DNA of 64,000 bases. Source: Chloroflexota bacterium (lineage in GTDB: Bacteria > Chloroflexota > Anaerolineae > Anaerolineales > Villigracilaceae). Shown piece by piece: positions 1 to 9,909 of this stretch. The position numbers and the translations under genes are program-made. Location: positions 25,400 through 89,399 of the forward strand of contig JACRBL010000022.1 in NCBI GenBank assembly GCA_016234485.1. The letters run 5' to 3'. The notes beneath the pieces are model-generated. The model was not told the origin of the DNA. It ran no database searches and saw only the letters and a program-made list of their open reading frames with translations. How positions within the stretch are numbered: the first letter of the stretch is position 1; every line of letters begins with the position of its first letter.

Positions 1-1081
1 CAAGATCGTGTTGATCGGCGTCACCACCATCACCGAGCACGATCTCTACCCCACGCCCTTCTCCTCGCAAACGCCCACGTCCGGCGTGGAACTGGTTGCC
101 AACGCGGTCGAGATGATTCTGCGTGGCGCCTACCTGAGCGAGACGCCGCTCTGGGTGAACCTGCTGGCGATCGTTGCCGCCGCGCTCGTGGCCGCCGCGC
201 TCACGCGGCTCAACCGTCCCACGCTCACCATCTCGGCGCTGATTCTGCTCATGGCGCTCTACGCGCTGGCGGGCTACCTGTTCTTCCGTTTTGCGAATCT
301 TTACCTGCCCCTCGTCGCCCCGCAACTGATGCTTTTCCTCGGCGTCATCCTGCCCACCATCGAACAAGCCGTTTCGCAGGAGTTGGAAAAGCGCCGCATC
401 CGCAACCTGTTCACGCGCTTCATCGCGCCCGAAATGGTGGATCAACTCATCGCCACCCGCGACATCAACTCGCTCAACAAGCGCGCCTTCCTCACCATCC
501 TCTTTTCCGACATTCGCGGCTTCACCACCCTCTCCGAAAAACTCGCGCCCGAAGAAGTGGTGGCCATCCTCAACCCCTACCTCGAAGCGATGACGGACGT
601 GATTCACCGTCACGGCGGCACCGTGGACAAATACGAAGGCGACGCGATCATCGCGTTCTTCGGCGAACCCGTTTCTTACCCGGACCACGCGCGGCGTGCG
701 GTCCGTGCCGCGTTAGACATGCGTCTGGCGCTGGACGACCTAAAAGCCCGCTGGCAGCGCGCAGGGACTCCCCACCCCAACCTGGAGATGGGCATCGGCA
801 TCCACTCAGGCGAAGCGTTCGTGGGACTGCTCGGCTCGGCCCAGCGCGTCAACTACACCGTCATCGGCGACGCGGTGAACCTGGCCTCGCGCCTGCAAGA
901 CCTGACGAAGACCTATCAGTGGCCGATCCTGCTCAGCGAGCGCGCCCAGCGCCAGGTCCAGGAGGAGTTCGAGGCGGAGTTCGTGGATTCGCCCATCGTC
1001 AAGGGAAAGACCGAGGCGGTCAACGTCTACAAAGTGGTTGGGCGCGTGGGCGGGGAACGAGTCAAAGGCTGGGGAGAATGA
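1..1081 (+). CDS. CHASE2-adenylate/guanylate cyclase (class III), 5' truncated by window
   Basis: The reading frame is open to the left edge (KIVLIGVTT before the GTG the ORF track uses), so the gene starts outside the window. The visible part has the end of a CHASE2 sensory domain (GVELVANAVEMIL), then about three hydrophobic helices (residues 45-115), then a class III cyclase domain (about 155-345). The cyclase has the metal-binding segment LFSDIRGFT, the second aspartate in DKYEGDAIIAFFG and the VNLASRL helix. The family makes cAMP or cGMP from NTP in response to an extracytoplasmic cue. Function is clear; nucleotide specificity and ligand are not visible. Confidence 0.9.
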   Translation, partial: KIVLIGVTTITEHDLYPTPFSSQTPTSGVELVANAVEMILRGAYLSETPLWVNLLAIVAAALVAAALTRLNRPTLTISALILLMALYALAGYLFFRFANLYLPLVAPQLMLFLGVILPTIEQAVSQELEKRRIRNLFTRFIAPEMVDQLIATRDINSLNKRAFLTILFSDIRGFTTLSEKLAPEEVVAILNPYLEAMTDVIHRHGGTVDKYEGDAIIAFFGEPVSYPDHARRAVRAALDMRLALDDLKARWQRAGTPHPNLEMGIGIHSGEAFVGLLGSAQRVNYTVIGDAVNLASRLQDLTKTYQWPILLSERAQRQVQEEFEAEFVDSPIVKGKTEAVNVYKVVGRVGGERVKGWGE

Positions 1082-1102
1082 ACGTCCCCCATTTGTGGTG
1101 AA

Positions 1103-1147
1103 TTGTACAAAACGGCTTGTTATGGTAAAGTTAATTAACACTTTACC
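1103..1147 (+). promoter_or_regulatory. rex promoter with overlapping operator-like palindrome
   Basis: A -35 like TTGTAC (1103) and a -10 like TAAAGT (1126) are 17 bp apart. The inverted repeat GGTAAAG-N10-CTTTACC (1124-1147) covers the -10, and its spacer holds a second palindrome, GTTAATTAAC (1130-1139). Position suggests autoregulation of rex. The arms do not match the classical TTGTGA-N-TCACAA Rex box. Confidence 0.5.
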
Positions 1148-1161
1148 CGGCGAGGGACACC

Positions 1162-1779
1162 ATGAATGCAGAAAAAATTCCCGATATCATCATTGGACGT
1201 CTCCCAATTTACATGCGGGCTTTGCAACGCATGTCTGAAAAGGGCATCCAGACCACTTCATCACAGGAATTGGGGGAACGCGTGGGCATCTCTGCCGCCC
1301 AGATCCGCAAAGATATTTCGCAATTTGGCGAGTTTGGCAAACAAGGGACGGGCTATCACATCCCCTTCCTGCTCGATAAACTTCGCTCCATCCTGAAAGT
1401 GGACCGCGTGTGGGATGTGGCCCTGGTTGGCGCGGGCGATATGGGTCACGCGCTGGCGCGCTATCAGGGCTTTCGTGATCGCGGCTTCCAGATCGTGATG
1501 GTGTTCGATAACGACGCCCAAAAAGTTGGGGAGAAGGTCGGCGATTTCATCGTGCAGGATATGTCCTCGCTGGCCGAGACGATCCGCAAGGCGGGTGTGA
1601 AGATGGCCATGCTCACCGTCCCTGCCGTGGCCGCGCAGGATGTGGCCGACGAGTTGGTGAAGGCGGGCGTGAAGGCCATCTTGAATTATGCGCCGATCAG
1701 CCTCAACGTGCCGCCCGATGTGAAAGTGCAACACATTGACCCCGCCTCCCATTTGCAGAGAATGACATATTATTTGTAA
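1162..1779 (+). CDS. rex: Redox-sensing transcriptional repressor Rex
   Basis: 205 aa, near the family's usual 205-225. The N-terminal winged helix (about 1-80) has SSQELGERVGISAAQIRKD, followed by the invariant QFGEFGKQGTGY linker. A Rossmann NAD(H) domain with VGAGDMGHAL follows, and the C-terminal helix (HLQRMTYYL) swaps in the dimer. Rex family proteins bind DNA when NADH/NAD+ is low and release it when NADH rises, controlling fermentation and respiration genes. It is monocistronic: own promoter, GAGGG ribosome site and an immediate terminator. Confidence 0.96.
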   Translation: MNAEKIPDIIIGRLPIYMRALQRMSEKGIQTTSSQELGERVGISAAQIRKDISQFGEFGKQGTGYHIPFLLDKLRSILKVDRVWDVALVGAGDMGHALARYQGFRDRGFQIVMVFDNDAQKVGEKVGDFIVQDMSSLAETIRKAGVKMAMLTVPAVAAQDVADELVKAGVKAILNYAPISLNVPPDVKVQHIDPASHLQRMTYYL

Positions 1780-1787
1780 AAGAAGGA

Positions 1788-1815
1788 GAGACACCTGATA
1801 AGGGTGTCTCTTGCT
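1788..1815 (+). terminator. rex terminator
   Basis: GAGACACC / GGTGTCTC stem with a 7-nt loop, starting 9 nt after the rex stop and followed by a short T-rich stretch. The GTG that the ORF track uses as the next gene's start lies inside this stem, which argues against that start. Confidence 0.7.
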
Positions 1816-1842
1816 TTAATGTCCTCAATCTCAGGTAGTAAT

Positions 1843-2139
1843 ATGCCTAAAACCAGCAAATCGCAAAAGCGGAATAGACAGAAAATTATCCGAACCACAA
1901 AACGACGTTTGATCGGGCTGATCGCGTTTCTCTCCGCACTGGCGCTACCCCTGATCTTCAAATGGGGAGAGACGAGTTGGCCGTTGTTTTTGATCGAATA
2001 TCGGGGGGTGTTGATCAGTTTCCTCCTTCTGGCGCTTCTTGCAACCATTGCCCTTTCCCCGCTCATCATCGAAGTGAACAGCAACGCGCGTCCGCTTTCG
2101 GGGTCGGGGAGAAATCCATATCACGGGTGGGATCCGTAA
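1843..2139 (+). CDS. Small two-TM membrane protein, unknown
   Basis: 98 aa from the ATG at 1843, chosen because the GTG at 1804 lies in the rex terminator and AGG precedes this ATG. A very basic N-terminus (KTSKSQKRNRQK) is followed by two hydrophobic segments (about residues 23-45 and 55-75) and a short polar tail. The basic start predicts an inside N-terminus. No family recognised. It sits between rex and a lipoprotein gene with no overlap to either. Confidence 0.5.
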   Translation: MPKTSKSQKRNRQKIIRTTKRRLIGLIAFLSALALPLIFKWGETSWPLFLIEYRGVLISFLLLALLATIALSPLIIEVNSNARPLSGSGRNPYHGWDP

Positions 2140-2195
2140 GCATCCGTTTCAACACCAGGAGGTGCAAGACTATAATCAAGGTAAAGGAGTCAAAC

Positions 2196-2723
2196 ATGCG
2201 GAATCTACTCTTAATTTTCGTTATTATTTCTGTCCTGGCAACAGGTTGCGGCCCAAAGCCCGCGCAGATAACCGAACAAGATACGATCGCAATTTATGAA
2301 GCGGTCATCAGGCAGGTTTTCCTGGTGGATGATACTGGCGGAGGCACGATCGAAAAAACCACGCTTTACATCGTCCGTGCCACCGATGACGCGGCTGGCG
2401 ATCCATCCATGGAACGATCAGACACGGCCATCCTGTCAGACACGATACAAAAAGCCATTACGAACGAATTGGCTGACTTGCCGACGAAAGTCGTCTGGGT
2501 GGACAATTTCGATCAGGTGGAACTTAACAGCGACAGTATGGTTCGCGGCGAAGGAGTAATCCTTACCCTGGGAAATATCAAGGTCACGAACAGCGCCGAA
2601 GTATTGGTTTCTGCCAGTATTTATTTCGCAAGTCTGGGAGCAGGCGGAAGGACATATATCGTCGAGAAGATAAATGGGGTTTGGACGGTGACAGGCGATA
2701 CAGGAGTGATTTGGGTAAGTTGA
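2196..2723 (+). CDS. Lipoprotein, unknown function
   Basis: 175 aa. I moved the start from the ORF track's 1962 to ATG 2196, which has AAGGAG 7 nt upstream and a proper type II signal peptide (MRNLLLIFVIISVLATGC, lipobox ATGC). A -10-like TATAAT lies at 2171-2176. The mature part alternates acidic and hydrophobic stretches and ends GVWTVTGDTGVIWVS, typical of a beta-rich secreted domain. Possibly NTF2-like, but that is a guess. No neighbour suggests a role. Confidence 0.65.
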   Translation: MRNLLLIFVIISVLATGCGPKPAQITEQDTIAIYEAVIRQVFLVDDTGGGTIEKTTLYIVRATDDAAGDPSMERSDTAILSDTIQKAITNELADLPTKVVWVDNFDQVELNSDSMVRGEGVILTLGNIKVTNSAEVLVSASIYFASLGAGGRTYIVEKINGVWTVTGDTGVIWVS

Positions 2724-2730
2724 CAAAAAA

Positions 2731-2878
2731 TTCATTAAATCACAGATTGCTTCAAGCGCCACTTACAACTCGTCATTGCGAGCGCTCTTTGCGAAGCAAT
2801 CTCCGAGCCGCGGGAGGGGATTGCTTCGTCGGGAAGGTCACCCTCGTCGCAATGACGATGAATCTGTGATTTATTAAA
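2731..2878. repeat. Palindromic GTCATTGCGAG element (copy 1) inside an outer inverted repeat
   Basis: The inner element (2771-2857) begins CGTCATTGCGAG and ends in its complement, with GAAGCAATCTCC and GATTGCTTC inside. It is flanked by outer arms ATTAAATCACAGATT (ending 2748) and AATCTGTGATTTATTAA (2861-2877), so a palindrome appears nested in another palindrome. ORFs called through this region are repeat-derived and were not kept. Confidence 0.85.
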
Positions 2879-2890
2879 ATTAAACAAAAA

Positions 2891-3388
2891 ATGCAAAAGC
2901 CCATCTCCACTGAAATCACTGAAACCAACATTTCCCAAATTCTGGATATCCTTGCCGATACGCCAGCCAGATTGGAAAGCCTGCGCGCTCGTCTATCGGG
3001 CGCGCAATTTCTCACGCCGCTGAAAACGGGTGAACGTTCGCTCACGGAGAATTTGGCGCACTTGCTCCATTGCGAAGCGGTCAACGTGGAATTCATCTAT
3101 CTTGCGTTGATGAGAGAGGGTCATCCGTTCAGTGGAATTCACCCCGAACGGGATTTCGGGAACCTCGTTCACTATGAGCTCTTCCCGTTCGATTCCCTGC
3201 TGGACTATTTCAAATTCCGTCGGACGGTTTTGTTGCGCGTCCTGTCCACGTTGACGCTGGGGCAATGGTCGCTGTCTCTGCCAGAAAAGGGAAAGAAGCG
3301 AGCCGAGTCCGTGTTTGGACGCGCCCGCTCCATGTCGTTGCATGAGATGGAACACATCGCCGAAATCGAAGCGCTCATCCAGCCATGA
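2891..3388 (+). CDS. DinB-like four-helix-bundle protein
   Basis: 165 aa. The order of helices and the metal-type histidines (LLHCEAVN near residue 60 and SLHEMEHIAEIE at the end) fit the DinB/DUF664 superfamily. These are often metal-dependent thiol or detoxification enzymes, though most members are uncharacterised. The gene ends in an ATGA overlap with the downstream GNAT gene, so the two are probably translationally coupled. Substrate cannot be inferred. Confidence 0.75.
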   Translation: MQKPISTEITETNISQILDILADTPARLESLRARLSGAQFLTPLKTGERSLTENLAHLLHCEAVNVEFIYLALMREGHPFSGIHPERDFGNLVHYELFPFDSLLDYFKFRRTVLLRVLSTLTLGQWSLSLPEKGKKRAESVFGRARSMSLHEMEHIAEIEALIQP

Positions 3389-3834
3389 TCCAACTCCTTC
3401 GCGCCGACTCTGGCAATTCCGATTTCATCGAACTCGTTCGCCAATTGGATGTTGAACTGGCGCAACGGGATGGGGACGAGCATCCCTTTTACGCGCAATT
3501 CAACAAGATAGATAAAATCAGGCACGTTGTCGTCGCGTACGACGATGGTCAACCCGCGGGATGCGGCGCGATCAAGGAATACGCGCCAGGCGTCATGGAG
3601 ATCAAGCGCATGTTCACGCGTCCGCAAAACAGGGGCCGGGGAATCGCGTCCAAAGTTTTACGCGAACTGGAAACCTGGGCGGGCGAACTCGCGTATAAAA
3701 AGTGCATTTTGGAAACGGGAAAAAAGCAGGAGGAGGCCATCGGGCTTTATAGAAAGAGCGGCTACGTTCTCATTCCAAACTATGGTCAGTACGAGGGCGT
3801 CGAGAACAGCGTGTGCTTTGAGAGAGAATTCTGA
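3385..3834 (+). CDS. GNAT-family N-acetyltransferase
   Basis: 149 aa. The acetyl-CoA pyrophosphate loop is visible as RPQNRGRGIASKVL (about residues 78-91), preceded by the beta-strand EIKRMF and followed by ILETGKKQEEAIGLYRKSGY, the usual GNAT C-terminal motif. It overlaps the DinB gene by four bases (ATGA) and is followed by hairpins and a terminator. The acceptor substrate is unknown. Confidence 0.88.
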   Translation: MIQLLRADSGNSDFIELVRQLDVELAQRDGDEHPFYAQFNKIDKIRHVVVAYDDGQPAGCGAIKEYAPGVMEIKRMFTRPQNRGRGIASKVLRELETWAGELAYKKCILETGKKQEEAIGLYRKSGYVLIPNYGQYEGVENSVCFEREF

Positions 3835-3856
3835 TAAAAAGTAATTTGCCCGGCTC

Positions 3857-3960
3857 GGCGATTGAAATCGCCACTACGCTTGCGAAGTCAGCCTGCGCTG
3901 ACTAGATTCCCCAGCCGACGAAGGTCGGCTTTGCAATCGTTGGTGCGACTTCTAGTCGCC
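3857..3960. repeat. Run of four short hairpins
   Basis: Four perfect small palindromes follow each other: GGCGAT-TGAA-ATCGCC, AGTCAG-N6-CTGACT, AGCCGAC-N4-GTCGGCT and GCGACT-TCT-AGTCGC. There is no coding potential. They lie between convergent genes just before the terminator. The word choice recalls the hairpin run before atpA. Confidence 0.7.
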
Positions 3961-3975
3961 CAGGACTGAGACAAC

Positions 3976-4006
3976 AAAAAACGGCTTCCGATAAAGAAGC
4001 CGTTTT
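3976..4006. terminator. Bidirectional terminator between GNAT and mreB
   Basis: AAAACGGCTTC / GAAGCCGTTTT stem with A-tract and T-tract on both sides, serving the convergent GNAT gene and the atp-mreB operon. A perfect palindrome GAGCAAATTG-G-CAATTTGCTC (4020-4040) lies between it and the mreB stop. Confidence 0.8.
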
Positions 4007-4042
4007 GATTCTGTTTGTTGAGCAAATTGGCAATTTGCTCTA

Positions 4043-5050
4043 CTACACTTGCGGAAGACTGCGGCGCAGGACGTTGTAGATTCCCAGGCCCTTGGCAGCG
4101 CCTTCCACCACGCACGTCAGCGGGTTATCCACCAAATAGGCGGGGACGCCCAGCGATTTCGTCAGCAACTTGTCAATGCCGCGCAACAGCGCGCCGCCGC
4201 CGCAAATTGCCACGCCGCGGTCAATGATATCGGAGACGAGTTCGGGCGGAGTCTTCTCGAGCACCTTGCGGCTGGACTCCATGATCAGTTTGAGCGGATC
4301 CTGCAAGGCCTCCACGATCTCGCCTGTGGACAACGTGACGGGACGCGGCAACCCTGTGACCTGATCCTGCCCCTGCACTTCCATGCTTTGCTCGTTATCC
4401 TGGGGCACGGCCGCGCCAATCTTGATCTTGAGTTGTTCGGCTGTCACCTGTCCGATGATGACGCCGTACTTGCGGCGCACGTACGTGACGATGGCCTCGT
4501 CGAGGTCGAGTCCGCCTGCGCGCAACGTGTCCGCGGAGACAATGCCGTACATCGCCAGCACCGCGGCCTCTGTGCAACCTCCGCCGAGGCAGATGACCAT
4601 GTTCCCCGAAGGCGAGCCGATCGGCAGGTCAATGCCGAGAGCCGCCGCCAGCGATTGCTGAATCAGGAAGGCCTCGCGGCTGCCCGCTTCCATCACGGCT
4701 TCAAAGACGGCGCGTCGCTCCACGCTGGTCACGCCATACGGGACGGAGATCATCACGCGCGGGCGGAAGAAGCGCAAGGAGCCGCTCGCGCGTTGAAGCA
4801 GGTACGAGAGTAAGGTCTGCGTGATCTCGTAATCGGCGATGACCCCGTTTTTCAGGGGTCGCGTCACCTCAATGGTATCGGGGACGCGACCAACCATATC
4901 GCGCGCCTCCGCGCCCGCGGCCACCATCTTCTGCGCATCCACTTCGATGGCGACGATGGTCGGCTCTTCGAGCAGAACCTGGCTGGGATCCGCGATACGA
5001 GTGTAGATCGTTCCCAGATCCACGCCGAGGTCTTTCGAGAACATTGCCAC
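4043..5050 (-). CDS. mreB: MreB-like actin-family protein
   Basis: 335 aa, matching MreB length. Actin-type ATP motifs are present: phosphate 1 LGVDLGTIYTRI, phosphate 2 VICLGGGCTEAAVL and the adenosine motif AICGGGALLRGIDK. MreB polymers guide lateral cell-wall synthesis in rods. The gene follows atpC by only a few bases, so it probably belongs to the atp transcript. The ORF starts with GTG (5050); the ATG at 5044 is an equal choice, and GGAGAG lies upstream of both. DLGT replaces nothing essential. Confidence 0.9.
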   Translation of the reverse strand: MAMFSKDLGVDLGTIYTRIADPSQVLLEEPTIVAIEVDAQKMVAAGAEARDMVGRVPDTIEVTRPLKNGVIADYEITQTLLSYLLQRASGSLRFFRPRVMISVPYGVTSVERRAVFEAVMEAGSREAFLIQQSLAAALGIDLPIGSPSGNMVICLGGGCTEAAVLAMYGIVSADTLRAGGLDLDEAIVTYVRRKYGVIIGQVTAEQLKIKIGAAVPQDNEQSMEVQGQDQVTGLPRPVTLSTGEIVEALQDPLKLIMESSRKVLEKTPPELVSDIIDRGVAICGGGALLRGIDKLLTKSLGVPAYLVDNPLTCVVEGAAKGLGIYNVLRRSLPQV

Positions 5051-5053
5051 GGA

Positions 5054-5494
5054 TTAATTCTCTCCGGGCGTATTGGGACGCCCACCTTTGCGGTAACGCT
5101 TGACGGCGTCGAGGCGCAGGTTGGAGCGGCGCAGGGCGGCTTCAATGGCGAGATAGGCGTCGCTGTCCGCGGGTACGCCCTTGGCGAGCATTTCCTGGGC
5201 GCGTTCGCGCGCTTGTTCGGCGCGGGCCTCGTCAATTTCTTCGATGTTTTCCGCCGCGTCGGCCAGCACCGTGACGATCTGCGGCTGGACCTCTGCGACT
5301 CCGCCCGCGACGGCGAATATCTCTTCCTTGCCCTGTTGGCGGACTTTGATGAATCCGTATTTCAGGGTGGTAAGCAGGGGCGCGTGGTGCGGAAGGATGC
5401 CCATCTCGCCCGCCGAACCCGGCAGGACGACGATGTCCACATCGCCTTCAAACACCATGCGATCTTGCGAAACGATTTCACAACGAATGGTCAT
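5054..5494 (-). CDS. atpC: F1F0 ATP synthase epsilon subunit
   Basis: 146 aa. The N-terminal beta-sandwich carries GSAGEMGILPHHAPLLT and the FAVAGGVAEVQP turn. The C-terminal helical hairpin (EIDEARAEQARERAQE) is the inhibitory element. It lies last of four F1 genes, 68 bp after atpD. Epsilon couples the rotor to gamma and restrains ATP hydrolysis. Confidence 0.95.
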   Translation of the reverse strand: MTIRCEIVSQDRMVFEGDVDIVVLPGSAGEMGILPHHAPLLTTLKYGFIKVRQQGKEEIFAVAGGVAEVQPQIVTVLADAAENIEEIDEARAEQARERAQEMLAKGVPADSDAYLAIEAALRRSNLRLDAVKRYRKGGRPNTPGEN

Positions 5495-5562
5495 ATCAGT
5501 TCTCCCGTGTCATGTGATTCAGTGTCACGTGCGGACGCATGTGACACTTGACACTGGGACAC

Positions 5563-7005
<1,443 letters not shown>

Positions 7006-7893
7006 TTACGATTGTGCCAGCGCGTTCGCGCCGCCCACAATATCCAAAATGTCGTTGGTGATCGTCTGTTGACGCACCTTGTTGTAAGCCAGTTTGAGTT
7101 GTTCCACCAGGTCCAGCGCCGAGTCGGTCGCGTTGCGCATGGCAATCATGCGCGCGGCATGCTCGCTGGCCTGCGACTCTAGCACGGCTTGATAAATCTG
7201 CAGGCCAGTGAAGCGCGGGATGATCTCATCCAAAATTTCGCGCTCGCCCGGCTCGTAGATGTAGGCCGCGGCGGGTCCCGCTTTGGCTTCGTATTCTTCC
7301 ACGCGGTCGCTTCCGTCCACTTCGAGCGGGAGCAGGCGCTTCACCACCGTCTCTTGACGCGACATGGTGATGAAATCGGTGTAGATCAGGTAGACCTCGT
7401 CGGCGCGGCCTTCGAGGAACTCTTCCACCACCATGCGTCCGATGGCAGAAACGTCCATGAAGGAAGGCGCGGCGGGCAGGTTGCTAAAATCGGCCACCAC
7501 GTTCTTGCGGCGGCGGATCATCAGGTCGCGTCCCTTGCGCCCCACTGCAATGAAATGGAGAGGGTGTTCATAATGGTCGAACTTGCGCGCCACGAAACGG
7601 ATCACGTTCGTGTTGTACGCGCCCGCCAGACCACGGTCACCGGTGACGATGACGGCCAGGGTGTTCTTGACCTCCGGTCGCTTCGTCAGCAACGGGTGCA
7701 GGGATTCGCGTCCCGGCTGTTTGGCGACGTGCGTAAGCACCTGCCAGGCCTTGCCGGCGTAGGCGCGGGTGGCCGTCACAGCCGCGATGGCCTTGCGGAC
7801 CTTGCTGGCGCTCACGGCCTCCAGGGCACGCGTCACCTGCGAGATGTTTTTTACGCTCCGAATGCGGAGCCGCATTTCTCGGGCAGATGCCAT
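7006..7893 (-). CDS. atpG: F1F0 ATP synthase gamma subunit
   Basis: 295 aa. The N-terminal coiled-coil helix is RLRIRSVKNISQVTRALEAV, the core has VTGDRGLAGAYNTN, and the C-terminal helix has RMIAMRNATDSALDLVEQL. Gamma is the rotating shaft inside the alpha3beta3 head. It starts 3 bp from the atpA stop and is followed by atpD after about 40 bp. Confidence 0.96.
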   Translation of the reverse strand: MASAREMRLRIRSVKNISQVTRALEAVSASKVRKAIAAVTATRAYAGKAWQVLTHVAKQPGRESLHPLLTKRPEVKNTLAVIVTGDRGLAGAYNTNVIRFVARKFDHYEHPLHFIAVGRKGRDLMIRRRKNVVADFSNLPAAPSFMDVSAIGRMVVEEFLEGRADEVYLIYTDFITMSRQETVVKRLLPLEVDGSDRVEEYEAKAGPAAAYIYEPGEREILDEIIPRFTGLQIYQAVLESQASEHAARMIAMRNATDSALDLVEQLKLAYNKVRQQTITNDILDIVGGANALAQS

Positions 7894-7896
7894 GGC

Positions 7897-9552
7897 TTAA
7901 CCCTGCCAGGAAATTTTGAACGCTTCGAGCGCCTTGACGAGCGCGGCGCGGTTGTCGTCGGTGATTTTGTTTTCGGAAGTGATGCTCTTCCCGACCTCGG
8001 GATAGGTCGTTTCCATGTAGCGGACGAGGTCAAGTTCCCACTGGCGCATCTTTTCCACGGGGACGGCGTCGGCGTAACCGTTCGTGCCAGCGAACAGCAC
8101 GATGACCTGATTCTCCAGCGACATCGGGGCGTACTGCGGTTGCTTGAGAATTTCCTGCATGCGCTGACCGCGTCCAAGCTGGGCCTGTGTCGCCTTGTCC
8201 AGATCGGAACCGAACTGGGCGAAGGCCGCCAACTCGCGGAACTGCGCCATGTCGAGGCGGAGGCGGGCCGCCACCTGCTTCATGGCCTTGGTCTGGGCGT
8301 CGCCACCCACGCGCGAGACGGAGATACCCACGTTCACCGCGGGGCGGATGCCGGCATTGAACAGGTTGCCTTCAAGGAAGATCTGTCCATCGGTAATTGA
8401 AATCACGTTGGTGGGGATGTATGCAGAAACGTCGCCGAGCAGGGTTTCGATGATCGGGAGCGCCGTCAACGAACCGCCCGTGCCTTTGACTTTGACGACC
8501 TTGTGGCCGTCCATGCCCTTGCAGGCTTCGTCCGCTTCATGCTTGGACAGGGGGCCGGTGTACACCTTGCCGTCCACGCCATCCTTCGGGCCGGCTTCCG
8601 CGCCCGCGAAATCCTTCTTGACAATGACGTACTGATTCGCGAGACGGGCCGCGCGTTCGAGCAGGCGGGAGTGGAGGTAGAACACGTCGCCGGGATACGC
8701 TTCACGTCCAGGCGGGCGGCGGAGGAGCAGGGAAACCTGGCGGTAGGCCCAGGCGTGCTTCGAGAGGTCATCGAAGATCACGAGAGCGTCGCGTCCGGTC
8801 TCCATGAACTCTTCGCCCATGGACGTGCCAGCGTACGGGGCAATGTATTGCATGGCGGCGGCTTCATCGGCCGCGGCCACCACAATGATAGTGTGTTCCA
8901 TCGCGCCGGCGCGTTCCAAAATGCCTTGCGTGCGGGCCACGGCGGCTTTCTTCTGGCCGATAGCCACATAAATACAAACGAGGTTCTTGCCTTTTTGATT
9001 GATGATCGTATCAATCGCGAGGGCGGTCTTGCCGGTCTGGCGGTCGCCGATGATGAGCTCGCGCTGGCCGCGGCCAACGGGGATCATCGAGTCGATGGAT
9101 TTGATACCGGTCTGCACCGGGGTATCCACATCCTGGCGATAAACCACGCCCGGAGCGATGCGCTCGATCGGGCGAAATCCAGTGGTCTGGATGGGGCCTT
9201 TGCCGTCAATCGGCTCGCCGAGCGCGTTTACCACGCGTCCGATCAGCCCGTCGCCCACCGGCACCGAAGCGATACGCCCCAAAGAGCGCACCTGCATACC
9301 TTCGGTCACGCCGGCGTAATCGCCCATGATGATCACGCCCACGCTGTCTTTTTCCAGGTTGAACGCGATCCCGATGACGCCGTTCGCGAATTGGACGAGT
9401 TCCTGCGCCTTGACGTTCGCAAGCCCTACCACGCGGGCGATACCGTCACCGGCCTCGCTCACGGTTCCCACATCGCTCACGCCGATTACCGGCGTAAACG
9501 CGTCGATCTGCTTCTGCAGGTCACTGGTGATCTGTTTGATCAGGTCGGTCAT
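7897..9552 (-). CDS. atpA: F1F0 ATP synthase alpha subunit
   Basis: 551 aa from the ATG at 9552 (GGAGG upstream). This is longer than the usual 500-515 because of an insertion around residues 290-345 ([19 protein letters not shown] and following), after the [20 protein letters not shown] segment. P-loop [13 protein letters not shown] is intact. It is the first gene of the cluster. No atpB, atpE, atpF or atpH lies upstream; the next gene is divergent and unrelated. Confidence 0.97.
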   Translation of the reverse strand: MTDLIKQITSDLQKQIDAFTPVIGVSDVGTVSEAGDGIARVVGLANVKAQELVQFANGVIGIAFNLEKDSVGVIIMGDYAGVTEGMQVRSLGRIASVPVGDGLIGRVVNALGEPIDGKGPIQTTGFRPIERIAPGVVYRQDVDTPVQTGIKSIDSMIPVGRGQRELIIGDRQTGKTALAIDTIINQKGKNLVCIYVAIGQKKAAVARTQGILERAGAMEHTIIVVAAADEAAAMQYIAPYAGTSMGEEFMETGRDALVIFDDLSKHAWAYRQVSLLLRRPPGREAYPGDVFYLHSRLLERAARLANQYVIVKKDFAGAEAGPKDGVDGKVYTGPLSKHEADEACKGMDGHKVVKVKGTGGSLTALPIIETLLGDVSAYIPTNVISITDGQIFLEGNLFNAGIRPAVNVGISVSRVGGDAQTKAMKQVAARLRLDMAQFRELAAFAQFGSDLDKATQAQLGRGQRMQEILKQPQYAPMSLENQVIVLFAGTNGYADAVPVEKMRQWELDLVRYMETTYPEVGKSITSENKITDDNRAALVKALEAFKISWQG

Positions 9553-9578
9553 TATGCCTCCGCACCACACATTGGAAT

Positions 9579-9701
9579 TGCAGGCCTTTGCCTGCGATTT
9601 GGTTTTACGTACAACCGCCCGGATAGAGACTATCCGGGCGAACCAGGGACTTTAGATAAGTTCCCGGGGCTTTTTGTTTGGCACAAAATCTTATTTGTGC
9701 C
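9579..9701. repeat. Run of four hairpins upstream of atpA
   Basis: Successive inverted repeats: CAGGC/GCCTG (9581-9594), CGCCCGGATA/TATCCGGGCG (9616-9640), an imperfect GGGACTT/AAGTTCCC (9643-9669) and GGCACAAA/TTTGTGCC (9680-9701). They fall in the predicted 5' leader of the atp transcript. No gene is seen in 9571-9909. Confidence 0.65.
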
Positions 9702-9722
9702 TCGTTGCACTAGATGAAGCCA

Positions 9723-9751
9723 ATGATAACTGAAAGCATAGGGATTGTCTA
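9723..9751 (-). promoter_or_regulatory. Candidate atpAGDC-mreB promoter
   Basis: On the minus strand TAGACA and TATCAT are exactly 17 bp apart, each one base from the sigma70 consensus. This would give a leader of about 165 nt carrying the hairpin run. Confidence 0.4.
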
Positions 9752-9845
9752 GTTACTTTCATCGTAGACTCACCTGACCCTGTCATAAACAGGAAGTTCC
9801 TTCATTATTTCGGAAAATTTTAAACTTCCTCCCCCTTCAAAAACC

Positions 9846-9873
9846 TTGCCAGATGGCCGTGATGTTTTATACT
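9846..9873 (+). promoter_or_regulatory. Candidate promoter of the D-Ala-D-Ala ligase gene
   Basis: TTGCCA and TATACT are separated by 16 bp. The ORF-track start at 9853 would lie inside this promoter, which supports the downstream start at 9910. Confidence 0.5.
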
Positions 9874-9909
9874 AGTTTTTTAGCATCAACCACAAAGGAG
9901 CAATTCCCA

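Noticed and set aside
1770-2084. Minus-strand ORF of 104 aa opposite the small membrane protein
   Set aside because: No ribosome site; it would start inside the plus-strand gene and end in the rex terminator.
2681-2938. Small ORFs over repeat copy 1
   Set aside because: They translate the palindrome (RHCERSLRSNL type peptides found wherever the repeat occurs).
4049-4813. Plus-strand ORF of 254 aa
   Set aside because: Antisense to mreB; no recognisable fold.
7189-9717. Plus-strand ORFs of 403 and 404 aa
   Set aside because: Antisense to atpG and atpA; no motif, biased His/Arg/Gly composition.
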